NCBI GenBank assembly: GCA_028023455.1
Contig: JAQFVV010000182.1
Span: forward strand, 1,614,001-1,678,000
Length of the DNA: 64,000 nt
DNA from: Epiperipatus broadwayi
Lineage: Eukaryota; Onychophora; Udeonychophora; Euonychophora; Peripatidae
Direction: 5' to 3'
The position numbers and the translations under genes were made by a program. Shown in pieces: positions 10,110 to 25,374 of this stretch (position 1 is the first letter of the stretch; every line of letters begins with the position of its first letter). Under the pieces are notes generated by a model. That model saw only the letters and a program-made list of their open reading frames with translations. It did no database searches and had not been told where the DNA came from.

Positions 10110-12460
10110 AAACATTTTAATTAGATCGTACTATGACATTAAAATTATATGTACACAACAAGTAATTGTTTGATGAAAATTGATAATTAAAATGTAAAGA
10201 ATATATATACAAGTGACTTTGTGTTTACTACAATTTTGAACACAGCGATCATGAACAAAATGGTTATAATGAGAACTTGAAATTAAAATTTTGTTTACTC
10301 TTTTTTCAGAAAATGAAATGAGTGGTAGTATAATGAATAATATGGTCTCTCTACATTTAAAATTTCTATGATATTCATTTATTTACTTATTAAGTTACTT
10401 GGATGTGAAGTAATATTCAAACATTAAAATTATATTTTAAGTGTAACAATTTCACCCAGTAGATCAGAATGAGATTTTGTTACCACTATAAGAAGGCTTT
10501 ATTTCTTAAGGCAGTCATATGTATGACTGAACTAACTGTTAAAAGTATTTTGGAGACATTAATGTTTAAAAATTTAAAAGTTGAATTACCACACATCATG
10601 TAACATTAAAGTAAATGTTGTTTGAAGGTTGTTTTTTTGTTTTTTTTTAAATCTCATCTTTGAAATACTTTTAAAAACTTTATATTGATATAAAATAGCG
10701 CCTTAGGCAGGTAAATTTAAGATTGTCGTAATAGTATATAAAAAAAAATTGTTAATGAGGACTCAAAGCAATTTATTACATCTTTTTTTGTATGATTTTG
10801 GCATACATAAAAAGTAGTATTTTACATGACAGAAGAAAGTGTGTTATGTTACTATTTATTGTTTTTGAATAATGTATATAGTTAAAAAAAAAAAATCATG
10901 ATTCCTGTCACATAATTAAGGAAATAAAAAAAAATAGATGTGAGGACTAGTTCAAGGTTATTTAACACTAGTTCACCTTGGTTGATGGATTTTATATATA
11001 TACACGTGCATTTAAACACATAACCAAACATATATCTAATCTTATAACATCTTATAAAGCAAGTTGTTTTCATAAAATAAATGTTTGTCCATTTTTATTA
11101 TTAGGAACTTCCACTTCATACAGATTTTTTTGAATGTGTGTAATCTTCTTTTTACAAAAAAAGTTAAATTTGTTTCAATAATTACTACATGAACTTGTGG
11201 TGTTTTTTTTTAAAAAAGCATATTTTTTATTTACCTTTTTTAAAAAAAAAAAATTGTATTTTAATGTATGCGGCTTATTAATGTTTATAATGTATTCTTA
11301 AAAGTGAGAAATTATGCAGGCAATGACAAATGGTAGCATTCCCTAATTAATCCATCCTTCCTTCCACCAGATAGATACCTTACATACATTTATACAAATA
11401 AAGTTCCATCTTTACAATTATAGATACAATAACTGTGGAAATTTTGGATCTTAAATTCAGATAAAATGAAAAGATCTTTCAAATTTTTATCATTGCCAAA
11501 ATTATTATTTTAATATAAATATATTTTTTCCAAACAACATTATTAAAATTTAATCTTGAATTCATATACATTTAAAAAAATAAACAGTAAATCAATTGAT
11601 TTACAAATATTTAAAAATAATCTTTTTTTTAATTTTTATTTTGATAACTGTTTTACTTAATTTTTGATTTTTATTTATTTTTTTAAAAATAATAATCATT
11701 TCTAATGAATTAGTTAAAAAAAAAAATTGTAGCTTTTCCCTTCTTATAGCCATCTTGATACTTACATAAAAATATCAGATATGTATATATTTATCATATG
11801 CATCCAATGTATAAATAAACCATAGATTCTACAATTTTTTGTCAAAACAATCTCTCTAGAGAGTGATTTTTAAAATACTTTCCATTATGCTGTACCTTTA
11901 TAACACAAGTTGAATAATAATTAATTGAACAGTTTGAAAAGTAAGGGGGGGAAGTATATTTTATTAGCAGCAAACTCATTTAATTTGAGTAAGAAATTAA
12001 ATTTTATTTCTTTGTTAACTATTGAAAATATTATTTTTTAATGCATTTGGTTGGAAGTTACAATTTTCATAATAAAATTAAATTATGTAATAATAAATAT
12101 AAAATACTAAATGTGCCATAAAACTAATATACCATAAAATAAAAAAACAATAAAGCTAAGAAAACATTGTTATCATTAAATAAAAATAAGAAATAAAGAC
12201 ATTAAATATTTTTTAAAGTTATTATTAGTTTTAAATTCATTCATAAATCGTTTTAAAATAAGAGCATTTTTATTAATTTTAAATTATTCTACATAAAATT
12301 TTGAATAAAATGACATAAATTTACTTATTGGTTATTATTAATAACAATTGTTTTATATATAAAAAAATCAGAATCTTTTATATTTTCAGAAGGATCAAAG
12401 CCCTTTGTAGAAAACATTTGTTTAAGGCATCTTTTTTCCTAATAAAATATTTGTTTAATA
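10110..12460. other. AT-rich non-coding DNA
   Basis: I see no coding exon or structured repeat. Homopolymer A/T tracts and short AAT repeats dominate. Small open frames here have no recognisable composition or motif. Confidence 0.55.
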
Positions 12461-12489
12461 ATAGTATTGATAAAAATGGGGTACTCATC

Positions 12490-12645
12490 TTATAGCTAAA
12501 GGCACCGTCCGCGGCCGACACGTTAGAACCCGCGGTTTCTATAATACAACTTTTTTGTTGTGCTACAGAATGCAGGCCGCTATGTTGCATCACAGTACAG
12601 CATGTATGTCGCATAGCAGCAAATACATTTTCCGAATTCGGACAA
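12490..12645. other. Local G+C- and CpG-rich island
   Basis: About 150 bp (around CCGTCCGCGGCCGACACG and CCCGCGGTTTC) stand out against the AT-rich background and keep many CpG dinucleotides. No exon with splice sites is recognisable. It could be the remnant of a younger insertion or a regulatory segment. Confidence 0.4.
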
Positions 12646-13210
12646 TTTATAAAATAATTACAGCTTGATAAGAGAGTTTGTATTTGAATTGTATTGAAAT
12701 GTTTTTTTCATTGGATTTTTTTTATTTTAAACTATTGAAATGTTCAGATTTTTTAAAACAATAATTATAAAACTTTTTACAACGTACTATATTGAACTTT
12801 TATTTGGAAAAATGTTAAATATCTATGTTTTTATTGAGTTGCAATTAGATAATGTGTCAAGTAATGTACTGTTAATAACATTCCACGAGACGAAGAAGAT
12901 TCTACTGTCTGTATATTTTTGGAAAAAAAAAGAGCGGTACGAAAAAAATATCCAGTAAGAAAAGTCCAAATATACAGGTTTTTTTTGTAAATTTAATAAA
13001 AAGAAAATATTATAAACATGTTTAAAAAGTAAAGAAGACATTTGTATGTGTTTGTTGTTGTTTAAAAAAGTTTGAGTTTCTTTCTTCTGTCCGAGTACGG
13101 TTACGATTTTTTTATTTTAGCATTACAAACAAACAGAACACTAACCCTAAATCTAACCGTAACAACTTTTACTTTTATTATGATTATTATTTTTTAGTTA
13201 AACAACAACA

Positions 13211-13350
13211 AAAAAAGTTGTAACACAAGTAAAAAAATATCCGATAGAAAATTGATAAAAAAAAAGCTGTAACACAAGTAAAAAAATATCCGATAGATAA
13301 TTGATTAAAAAAAGCCGTAACACAATTTAAAAAGTATACGATATAAAAAA
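13211..13350 (+). repeat. Three-copy tandem repeat, about 50 bp unit
   Basis: The unit is GTAACACAAGTAAAAAAATA followed by TCCGATAGA, an ATTGAT segment and a run of A. It occurs three times with growing divergence; the third copy has AATTTAAAAAGTATACGATA. Just upstream, 13142-13163 reads CTAACCCTAAATCTAACCG, a short telomere-like string. Confidence 0.7.
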
Positions 13351-13849
13351 TACGAATCAAATTGTAATTTGTTGATTTTATTTTACATTTATTATTATTT
13401 AAATTGTATATGTTAATAAAAAATAATATTTAAAAAAGACGATTTTGTTTTGTTTTTATTTTCGCATTACAAAAAAGCACAGAAAAATTATTAAAATCAA
13501 TGGCCCATGAATGTTCATATTTTATAGTTTTAGCGTGAAAACGGCGCCATCCAATGGCATCTTTATCTATAATACAAGCACCAAAAATGGAAAAGAAAAC
13601 TCTTGCAATGGAATCAGCGTACAATCACTTTTTATAATGCAGCCTTAATGTACTGACAGTTGCTTCCAGGCAACAATTTTTTGTTTTTTACTCTTGATTT
13701 CATTACATCTTTGTATTTCAGTTTCTTATGTTTCTGAATCATCATGGATTTTCTCTGATCTGCATTTGTTAATTATTCACTGCTGGAAAGATTTCTGCTC
13801 TCTGAATATATCTATTTTACCCAAATTCATCTTAACCCCCTCGGAAAGT

Positions 13850-14265
13850 TTTTTTCTCTCGGGGTTATTAATTTTTTTAGTAATTGTTATTTTTACTCCC
13901 ATTGGGTTGATAGGGAATGTACTAATTTTGCCCTGACTTTCTTGCATTGGAGTTTCAAGTATGCCCTTTATTCTAATGGTGTTACCATTCATATCTAATG
14001 CCTTTAGGTCAATTTTTTGAATAATGAGTCTTTTCCTATACTTGGAAGTAAGAGTATACTAATCGCGGACTGATATCAACGATATGCCACTACTGCTGTC
14101 CACTTGCATAGATATGGGCTGATCGCACAGTTTTAGTTTTAACATAATTTTGTCATCATTGGTGGACATTGTTTTATATTGGTATGCTGAATTGACTGCC
14201 CCTGATATGAATGTTTTATAACTCTTACTTCCCTTGTTGGGATCATTATGTTTTTCTTTACACAT
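13850..14265 (-). pseudogene. LTR-retroelement aspartic protease remnant
   Basis: On the minus strand, 14265-14059 reads CKEKHNDPNKGSKSY, then MLKLKLCDQPISMQVDSS and GISLIS. This fits the beginning of a retropepsin domain, where the usual active site is VD(S/T)GA; here the Gly-Ala is Ser-Ser, so the site is broken. After a frame break, 13992-13850 continues with DMNGNTIRIKG and similar beta-strand-like sequence, matching the second half of gypsy-type proteases (NG..I.I.G). No reverse transcriptase follows downstream on this strand, so only a fragment remains. Confidence 0.5.
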
Positions 14266-14279
14266 TAAATATCAAAATA

Positions 14280-17200
14280 TTATAGTATTTAATAATAATG
14301 ATTAAAAATGTTTGTTGTGAGCATCTTTGCTTCAATAATCTCATCATATCACATATAAAACTTATATTCTGACAGAAAGTTGATATTAGTTTCATAGTGC
14401 CATTAGAAGTATCAGACTTTTCTCACTAAATTTTTTAGAACTCAGCTAGAACATTCAGAACTTTTTATTTTTTAAAAAATCAATAATCTTATGGATGAGA
14501 ATTATATCCATTGAAGATAGTAGAACAAAATCTGGAAGTCAATACTCTCACTAAGAAGGATCAACAAATATTATGGAGCATTATAGCTAAAGAACACAAA
14601 GTGATAATGGAACTAATAACTTTAAGGTCAACTTACATCTGAGCATTTTAATATTTACCTAAACTATGATTTGAGCTGCAAAAGCAGAAAAATTGACTGT
14701 GTTTCTATGTCAAAGCTTTGTTTTCTGATATGAAAGTGATAGTAATGTTGCAAGCATAAGAAATTGACAATAAATGTTATGTTTTTATAAATCATTGTTT
14801 ACACTTTTTCAGTTTATCTTTTTTGTTAATCTCCATGAGAAGTATATTAAACAGATTACTTTTTTTCAATTTTCATATGTAGCACATTGTCAACTCATAA
14901 TTTCCTGAAGTTTCATATCATTCATTCCTGCACAGTTAAATATTAATTTGAAAAATGTGAAGATAATGTTAAATATCTTCTATGTTTATTCTAATTATCT
15001 AATTTAAATAATAAAATTTAGGGAATCATTCATGATTAGAAATGGCTTGATATTTTCTTAGACATTGGATATTATTTCAACCCACATGGAATAGAAATCT
15101 ATGGTGATTTTACAACTTATCTATAAAGAATATACTTGTTCTAAAATTTGTATGGTGTGTGTGTGTATATATATGTATACACACTAAATTAGAATTATCA
15201 AAGTTGGAAAATACCGTACCTATAAAAAAGGTTAATTAAATTATTATAAATTTTCCATCATGTATACAAACTGGATAAAAACCATAGCACTTAAAAATAT
15301 TTTCAGATTGCTAAGATTCTCCAAAGCACTTTAGAACGAATGAAGGAAGAACAGTAGGAAAAAATCCTAATCCATTCTAGAAAATTATATATCTACAAAG
15401 TTTGGCAGTTCTGACATTGTTTAATACTATATATGGAATACAGTTCTTATTTTATTTTTGAAACAAAGTTTTAAAGATGATAAATTTGATTCCATAAATG
15501 TCATAAAACTGAAATATATGAAACAACTCTTTATATATAATCTTATTTATCTATAACATTCCAATTGCCATTTGAAAACTGACAACAGTTCAATCTTACA
15601 ATGTTAATTAATACTCAATCTGTATATCTCTATTCATAAAAAAAAGTGTGAGTATTAATAAAGTAATTTTATAATTGATAGATGTTTTTACAGGTAATTT
15701 TAAAGAATAGGTGTTCCCCCCCCCTCATATCAGTTGAATTATATCTTCTGGAAATCAATTTTAAGAAAAATTGTAAAATATTTCCATTTATTTCTGTATT
15801 CTTTTATTTTTTTACTTATCAGTTTTAGGAGTGTAGAGTTCATTATCCAAGTTTTGCATTTCAAATTCTGCCATTACTGGTATTCAAAGTCAAACTTTTT
15901 ATGAAATTCTGAACAATAAACAATTTAATTATCTTTTTTTTTTTTTTTTTAAATAAAAATTTTATTGAATTTATTTATCTAGGCAAATTTGAACGCATTT
16001 TTTTTCTTAGCAAATTTATTAATTTATTAAAGAGAAAAAATTATTACATTCATCAGTCAGAAAATTATATTATTATTTTGCAGTGCGTGGGCACAGAATT
16101 ATTTTAGTCACGAGTCATTGTTTTTATAATTATTTTATAGGCAAATCTTGTTTGTTATAATTATTTTGAAGAAAAAAAACCAGCAAGGAGCGTTTATATG
16201 TACACATATATATATAGTTAGCATACTTATGTATAAACTTAGATATCTTTACATATAATAGAATTAGTATTTATATATGTATTAAAAGATAATCTTGTAT
16301 GTAACAAAGTAATTATTAAATAATATAACCTAATATATATTCCTTTGTGTATGTTAGGAAGTCACCATCGGGATTCGCATTAGGGAATATTATTGTCTTA
16401 ATTTATTCTTGTTTAATATTTTCTATTGCATTATTTATATATAAAACAACAACACTTTACAAAACAAAATATCAAATGAAATTTCACAATCTTCGAGTTG
16501 TTGATACTGCAATCAAGAATCAGAAGAAACTCTTGGTGTTCCAAATGCAGGCTCAGCTGAGGAAGTGATGTTGAAAATGAGCACAAATTTGACAATGTAT
16601 TTGTCAATTTATTACTTTTTTTACATTTGTTCTAAATTAGGATCTACTTTTCCAATTTTTTTCTGGAGAAAACTATTGGAAAAAAAGGCTGGTCTTTGTA
16701 GGTAGTCATAGGATAGGAATAGGATGTTGTCTGAATAAATTGATGTCTTGCAAAGTTTTATCTGTTTGAGTCACAATACTGTCAGTGAGAGAGTCATTGC
16801 TTTTACAGTAAGAATTCAAATTGGCATGGAATATTCCCTTGTTTCATAATTGAAAGCAATATATCCTACTTATAATCAATAAAAAGCAATAGCATATGCA
16901 CATATAAAACTGATACTAATTGACACTATATTGTTTGATTCCATATAATACTTAATTCACTTAATGATATTTTTTTAAAATTTCAACATTATTTTTTATG
17001 CATTATGTAGAACAGCAAATATATATAATATTAGTTTACACTTTATTTTTATAATTTCTAGTACATTATTCAAAATCCACAGATGTGTGTAAGATCTCTT
17101 TATGAATAATAAGATTTGGATCCTTGAAGACAAGATATTAGTTTTCCATTTAAATCTTGCACTACTATCTTGGAAAAATTATTTTGTTCTTAACAGTGAT

Positions 17201-20200
17201 ATATCAAAGAAACAAAAGCATTACATCAGGGAATCATTCAAAATTTTTTTTTAAAATTTGAATAAATGTTTGGTGCTATAATAATTTAAACAACTTAACC
17301 TATAGTAATACATATTTCATACCCTAGTTAGAATTCAATATCAAAACATCTTCAAATTTTTTTAGAAAAACTTCACTTTACTGAATCCATGAGTGAAAAC
17401 ATTAATATTTAATTACCATCCTTATTACATTATCATCATTATCAAAACAACATTGATTTTTCACAATCATGAATAGTATTGGTCCAGAATAATTTATTAT
17501 CTAGTGTTTCAGACTGCTCGGAGTTACATTCATTATTATGATGTTGTGTAGTCTACCCATTCAATGCTAATCTTTTTTTATCATTAACCTTTATATATAT
17601 TTTTCTAATGAATTAGATCATCCTATGACATGACCCAATAGGACTTATTCAGTTTGATTATGTCTTGTATATTTTGGTGCAATAGTAGAGTTGTAGACAC
17701 TGTAACTCGAGCTCCATGTATTGAAGCCCAGCTGTCATTTCCACACTCAAACTATTTATGAACCTGTGAGCAATATAATAATTTGAATATTTTTTAAATA
17801 AATTTGGTTCTTTGCATTTCAAGAGAGTTTAAGTCTAATCTGATCAATTTTTCACTTGTCCTTGTTTTTTTTTTTTGCTGTCTATGGTATATTTAAAAGT
17901 CTCTGTCAGCATCATGATTTAAAGCACCAATGCTTTGGCTATTATTTTTCAATTCTCATAGAGAGGCTTAGGAAACACCATAATTTGAATATTTCTAGTC
18001 TTCAATGTAAAGATATATCTCTTTTAAAACTATTTTCCATTATTCTAACGATGGCTAGAATAAGTTTAAACAGTAAGAAATTATTGTTGGTAAAGAGATG
18101 AATCATAATCACCTAATTAATTCTTATGGTTAATTTTTATTCAGAGTTTGTGTTTATAACTTTATATAATAAGTTTTAAATTTCATTTTAAATTATTTGT
18201 AAAATTAAAAAAATTATAGCACATCAATTTATATATTCATGTGATATATATATAATAAGTGTAATAATGTTCAAGGCTAAATGGGTTTATAAGTAACATT
18301 AAAAACCAGTCAACCCTTAGACAATCCCAACATCAATAACAATCAACAATCTCAAACTGTTGTCAAGGCAACCTCCTTTCAGCAATAATGGTTTTAAATA
18401 ATATATATATTAAAGTAAAGTTAGTATGGCTTTTGGCAGCAAATACATACATCAGATTTGTCAAACTTTTAAATTTGTGCTATTAGAATCTTTTACAATA
18501 CAAAATCCAATGCATTTGATTAAAATGTCTTCTTCACTGATGCTTTTTGATATATTTTTCATAAAATGTTAGCAAGATATTTTGTGATGGCTTGACACAG
18601 TGGAAAATATTTGGATATATTATCTTCAATTTTAATTTAAACTTCAATATTTTTTGCTTCCAGATACAGTCCATTTTCAATTTTTAAAAAATACTGACTT
18701 CAATTTAGATAAACTTTTACATTATCAACAACTTTTCTCTTTCATTATGTATCTACTGCTTCTGTTATTTTTCATATAAAAATTTGGAGGGCCCAGGTAG
18801 AATCTTTTTTCACAAAAATCACCCTTCTATTCATTTTAGATTTCATTTAAAAAGTATATATATGATTAATATTAATGTATATTATTTTAACTCAGATAGA
18901 AATAAAGCTAATCTAATTCAAGTTGAGAGATTGTTTTGAAAGTGGCTAATTATTTTAGGTTATATATATATTCAGAAAGTTGAGAGAAACATGTATGCCA
19001 CCATTTTTTAGATAAGCTAAATTAATCTTTACATTATATATGCAGGTCATTCTTTATCATTACCCCCAAATAAACAGATAAAATTTCTGTACAAAACTCT
19101 TATTGGTTAAAATAAAAGGATCTTTACATTAAAGTGATTTTAAAACAGCTTTCAATTTTTTTTTTTTAATTTTCTAAAATATAGTAAATTGCATTAATGT
19201 AAATTAAAAACTACATAACTGTTTTATACATTAATTTCCCTTTTTATGCTAATTAAAATTAACTATTATAGTGAATAATAGGTATTTATAAGAATAAGTT
19301 GACTTTAGCCTAGATATGCCCTCTTTAATGTATTCATACATCATTAAACTTCATTTAGTAACTAACTTCATGATTCCTTTGTTATTTTAAATGGAAATAC
19401 TTTTCAAAATTAATTAATGTTTCTGACATCCTCCATCATACTAAAACTATAAACTTATTTGTAATTATATATGGAAGCAAGAATAAGTAATCAATTTGGG
19501 ATTTATACATAATCTTACATGTATGCATATTCATTAGATTATAAAGAGAATTTTGATTAGATATGAAGTTAATAAAAGGACATTTCTAATGAAAAAAATT
19601 AAATTGTTTTGAAGGTAATGAGATTTAAAGTAAAAAACAAATAATTTTAGATCTGGGGCTTGGACTACTCACTATACTTGTATTAGTTTTGAATTTGTTT
19701 TAGAATTTTATTGACTTATAAGATAAATATATAAATGTATATTCAGTATTAACCAGATTATCGTCATTTTGCACAATAGAAAAATATTTATGGAGATAAA
19801 GGATGTGTGTGTATATGTATACTTATTACATCTGGATAAATATTGATGTATGCACAGAGCCATTTAGATATGATATAGGAAAACAGTAATCTCAGACACC
19901 ATATTTTTAAAAGATAGCAGTAAGAAATATTTTTTTAAAGTAAATTTTAAAAATTAAATATATAATTACTATTTTAACTGAAACTCAAGTGTTATATGTA
20001 TTTGTTGAAATATAAATTATCTTGAAATATAATTTACATTAAAATTCAACTTTTTAAAATAGTTATTATAATGATGATTTTAAATGTTTGATGTAGAAAA
20101 TGACATGTCAGTGAATATTGTTAAGTTAGTACCATTTTTTCCCTTAAATATTCTATTGAAAAATAATATTAAATTAATGTCAACCAATGTTAAAGATATC

Positions 20201-23200
20201 ACAATATACAAAACATTGAAATGAAAAATGGATTCAAATTGATTTTTTAAAAATGAAAATACCTTAAATTAATTAAACAATTTTTGATATATTCTTATTA
20301 CTATAAATATTACTCTAAATTTATATAGTAATGTTTATCTTAAAACAAAAAAAATAAGTTCATCAAAAGTGATGATATAGCACATATTGAAGATTAGTTA
20401 TTTCAATATGATAATGAGTATACTATATTTGCAACCATAATTTGTAATGAATTCCCTGCTGTGTTTGATGCAGTAATAAATTGGTGAATTCCAGTTAAAA
20501 TTTTATGGATTATTTTTCAATTGGATAAAGAAAATGATATTCATTTTCATCAATTAAATGGAGCTGTTTGCATTGGAACTGCCATTGAGATAATCAAATA
20601 TCTGCTGACCTCATAAGCAATTATCCATAAAACTTAACTTTTTATAAAAGCTATGCCCTACAAAAACAGCTAATTAGATTAATTTTTTTATTTATAAACT
20701 AACTATAAACAATTGTAATATGCTTCATTTTGATGACATTCTGAAAAAAATTTTTGTTGAAATTTTTAAAAGGATTTTAGGGAAATATCTTACTTTTCAT
20801 TTAGCATGCTCTACTTTTTTTTTTAATTGAGATTGTTATAATTTATATTTAATATATAATGAAATATTATTTCATTATGAGAGATAATTTTATTTTCGAA
20901 TCTTAAGATATGTTGAAGGTTTTGGCTAATGTTTTGAATATAAAATGAAGATACTTTTTTTTGTGTAGGAAAGTTGATTTATTTTGTTGATTTTTATCTA
21001 TAGAAATATTGGAACTTGTGGATAATGCATTTACCAATCAGGATTAGAATCTGGGCTGGATAAAATATTTTCAAGCAGACTTGGATAATTTTTTTAGGTA
21101 GAAAAGCTGTAGACATCTTGCTATTCTTAGCTAAGTGATGAAATAAGGAAGGAAAAATGTAAGCTCCACTTTGAATTGGATTATCTTAATAAATATTGGC
21201 TTCTGCTGTCAACTAACACTAGGTAACATAAAAGTTATCTTATTACAACTAGAACTGAAGGAGGTAATTAGAAATATCTTCCAGGAAGTTTATTTCAATT
21301 TCAGAAGTCTATGAGAAGAAATATTAGACTTGTTAGAATTTTAAATATGCCAAATCATTGATCATGATGATTTAGCAAGAACATCAATCTTTAAAACTGC
21401 TGAACTGTTTAATTATTTAAAGATCAGCAGTATCATGGATGATAACTACTTAAAGTAAGATGAGAAAGGGATGCTTTCTAGATGTAATTGTGAATAAAAC
21501 ATCTAAATAATATCTACTTCATTAAAAGTGTTTCGATATTTTATATATTCATCGTTAACTATTTAAATAATGACCTTATTCTTCTCATATGTGATTTTGT
21601 ATCCACTTATAATAAGTTTATTTAATTAATGTGTTTTTATTTTCTTTTTTGCTTTTGATTGCTGTGGATTTAAACACTTTCCTTTACGTATATTTTTTCA
21701 TCACTAATTGATCAAATTAATGGAAAATTATCAGTTAAAACATTTCATTCTCTATATCACTTTGTTTTTGTTTTTTGTTTTATTTATGATTGGGCTTTTC
21801 AGTTTTCAAATAGAATGTTGTATTTATCAAAATTTTATAGCAAGAATTTATGAAGCTTATTTGGTTAATTTTGAGATCTCTTTTTTATTTTGAAATTAAA
21901 TTATTGATATTATTTTTATTATCAAATAACTTTTTTATAAAATCCATTTGTGCTGTTAATAGGCAAAATTTAATTACAATTATGTCACAGCTTTAGAGAC
22001 AGTACTTCACTATAATAAATTAATACAGTTGCCTTAAATTAGTGGGTATGGTATTATGTAATATGGTATATTTTACAATTATAAAATTTTACTAAAACAA
22101 AACATTACATATTCCTCTAGCTTGCCTTTCATCTTCAAATGATAACAATAGCTTTTATTGTCATATCAAAACTAGCTTTTTAAGCAGAATCAATTCACTG
22201 GAATACTAATTGGCAAGGCAAATAGACACCTAAAATCAGGATCTAAATTATGAACTTTTTTTTTAGTATGAAGCAGTGTGCAGATGTAGTTTGACATAAT
22301 GCTGTGTATTTAAACATAATAATTCTGCCATGAACTCTAAAAGTTGAAAGTTTGTGGATCAAAGCTTTATTTCTTACTTTGGTCTTGAGATTTCATAAAA
22401 CCTTCAAGCAAAAATTGATTTTTTTTTATATGCACATATAAGCTGTCAAAATAGTAAATTCTCACATTTAATTCTTTTTTTATTAATACATTATACTTAT
22501 TTTAAAATAATTTATGCTTAATTTCTATATAATTTAAAATATAAAATTATACTAGATTCTTATAAACTGACATGGTTTCAGTTGTACTAAATTTTTTTTT
22601 ATTTCTGTGTTAAGGTCATCTTTTAAATATACGAAATTATTTTACCTTATTCTTGACCTATTAATGTTTTTATTCTCCTTTTTTATTTAAATGTATTAAT
22701 TTTTTTTACCTCAAGTTTATACTTTTCATATTAAATCTACAACTAATTTGTTAAACTATCGATATTTTTAAAACAAAGGATTTTTCAAAACATTAAACCC
22801 AGTGGATTTTTTAAAAATTTCTTTAAATAATTGCAATAAAATGAAATCTTTAAATTATTTAAATTCAATATGGTTAAGAATACTAGATGATTTTAAAGTA
22901 TAATCAAGGCAGAATTTATTATGATTAATTATTTAATATATTTTTTACTTAATATACATATAGATAAATTTCTAGACAAATTAACAATTGTTCCCCACTA
23001 AAATAATGTTACACGTCATAGTGAGACAGAAAGACTTATCAAACTTTATAATGTAGTTTTTAATATTGAGATGCTGCAATAAAGTCTATTAGAGATTGGC
23101 AAGTAATGGCACACTTCACAAGAATTATTATTGTTCAATCATAGTACCGAATTGCCATGTTAACTTCACTTAATAAATAGAGAATGCAGTCTACTGCTGT

Positions 23201-25374
23201 AGTTTCAATTGCATTACTTTGCATGTACATAATTCAGACTTGGATTTTTAATCATAGGTAGCACCATTGAAATTATAGCAGTTGGTTATATTCTATTAGT
23301 AATAGAAATTGTATAATTATGCAAAAATAAATTCTAATATAATATTATAATAGAAGTTAATGGTGATTAGCTGAAGATAATAATAATAATAAAAAGAATT
23401 TAAATGTGTTTCCAAACTAATTTTTATAAATAGCAATCCACTATTCAAAAAACATATACTGTGAGTGTGAGTAATCATGTATATTAGATGGTTGTGTCAG
23501 TTCCTAGACTAGTTTCTGGTTATTAGCTTTGATTTGTGAAAAGTTTGATTTGTTCATGTATACAATAATTAACTTTACTTTTTTATTGTCCAAGTTAATG
23601 ACTTATATATGAATACGTTTAGACTTTGAATACAGTTCAACTTGCTTTTATTAAAAACATAGATCTGGCAATAGCCAACATTGATACATTTTGTTATTGT
23701 AACTATGAATCATGAGATGTTTGCCCTATGGGGACTTATTTTTATCCAGTTACATATTATTTTATAAACTGTTAACTATTTCAAAAAATCCTGTTAATGA
23801 ATAAATTGTAATAAAGAACAGAGTTGATTTAAAGTTATGAGATTTTAAAACATACTGTGTTAATGATATATCAATTACCAAAGAATTGACTAAAAACCTT
23901 TGTTAGATAAAAATTTGTTCAAAAAGTTTATTTGGCTTTATTTAAAATAATACAAGCATTATTGGAAATGTTATCTATCAAATCATATGTGAGAATTAAA
24001 CTTTGCAAAGGTTTTTTTCAAAGAACATTTATTTTTAAAAGCATATTATTGTCCATATATGATAATGATCTAAAATTTGATATGATTTTCTTACAAAATA
24101 TTTGTAACACTTACTTAGAAATACACAAATTATTATTTTTTTTTAATTGTTAAACACATTTTTAGATCTACATGTAATTACTATATAAACATGATATAAT
24201 AAGTCTTAAAAAGTTTGTCTTGTTTATCAGTATATGCATGTATCTGTGCAAAAGTAAGTTAATCATATATAATTTTCTATATCTTCTTAAATAAATAAAT
24301 ATAAAGCTATTTCCAGCTTTCAGTATAGCTGCTACTTTTGGAATGATAATCCTATGGTAAATTGATTATAATTTAATATTTATTCATACAATATCATAAT
24401 CACTTATAATTGGTTTAGTAAATTTTATAAAGATAACTACAGTTTCATTTTATATTATAAAGATACAGGTAAGTGTATTATATCAAGACATTTGTTAAGA
24501 TTTACCAAACATTGAATTAATCTATGATGTTAATGGCAATTGAAGTTTAACATAACTGGATGATTGAAAATCTTAATTTCTCTAGCCAGCAATAATTAAT
24601 GATTCAAATTTAATGATATTGAAAATGTAATAAAGTACTCACATAGCTATCATTGTTAATTTTAAGAGTTTATTTCAATAGCAAATTAATTTCTACTAAC
24701 TATGACAATTAAAGGATTGGATTATATCAGATATCATTAAAAACAAAAATGATTATGGCAGTAATTTGTTATTTCCCCATCAGACTGTGCAGAAAAAATA
24801 GTATAAGGACTTTTGCACAAATCTAGAAAAGTTTATTAAAAAATATTAGAAAGTGATTCAATAAAAAAAGTAAGGCTGTAAAATATTATGACAATCTATA
24901 AAAAAAAAAAAAAATTAAAGATTTTATAAGAAAGGATTGACAATCTATAATGTTGGCTGCCTACTTATTTTTGATAGTGTAATAGCAGTTTAGATTTAAT
25001 GAATATTAGAAATTTTATACATATTGATATTTTCTTGATTATTTAGAAGACATATTGAAATTTATGATTCAGATCTAAATACTGAGTTGCTAAAATAAAT
25101 TATCTTAAGGAGATTATAAGCAATGTCTAATTACCACTGATGATGATCAAATATCCTTTGATCATTATATCTATTGTTAGTTCATTGTACCCATCTAAAA
25201 GAATATAATGTATACATTTAAAAGTGGCTAAAAATATCTGTCATCTCATAACAAAAAGGTGTGTGAATATTAAATTATAAAGAATTTAATATATAGCTAA
25301 TAGAAATCCAGTAACACATTAATACTAATCAAAGAATATTTAGCTATATTAAGTAAAAAATATACCAATGTCAA
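14280..25374. other. Long AT-rich non-coding stretch
   Basis: I could not find a convincing exon or recognised transposon in these 11 kb. Contents are poly-A/T tracts (for example 15932-15950), a GT/AT microsatellite (15155-15182), a C-run (15715-15724) and AAT repeats (23377-23391). Small open frames are compositionally ordinary AT-rich chance frames. Confidence 0.5.

Noticed and set aside
13694-13936. 80-residue hydrophobic + strand frame resembling a membrane protein
   Set aside because: It is opposite the minus-strand retroelement protease remnant; hydrophobicity is the usual effect of a T-rich antisense strand.
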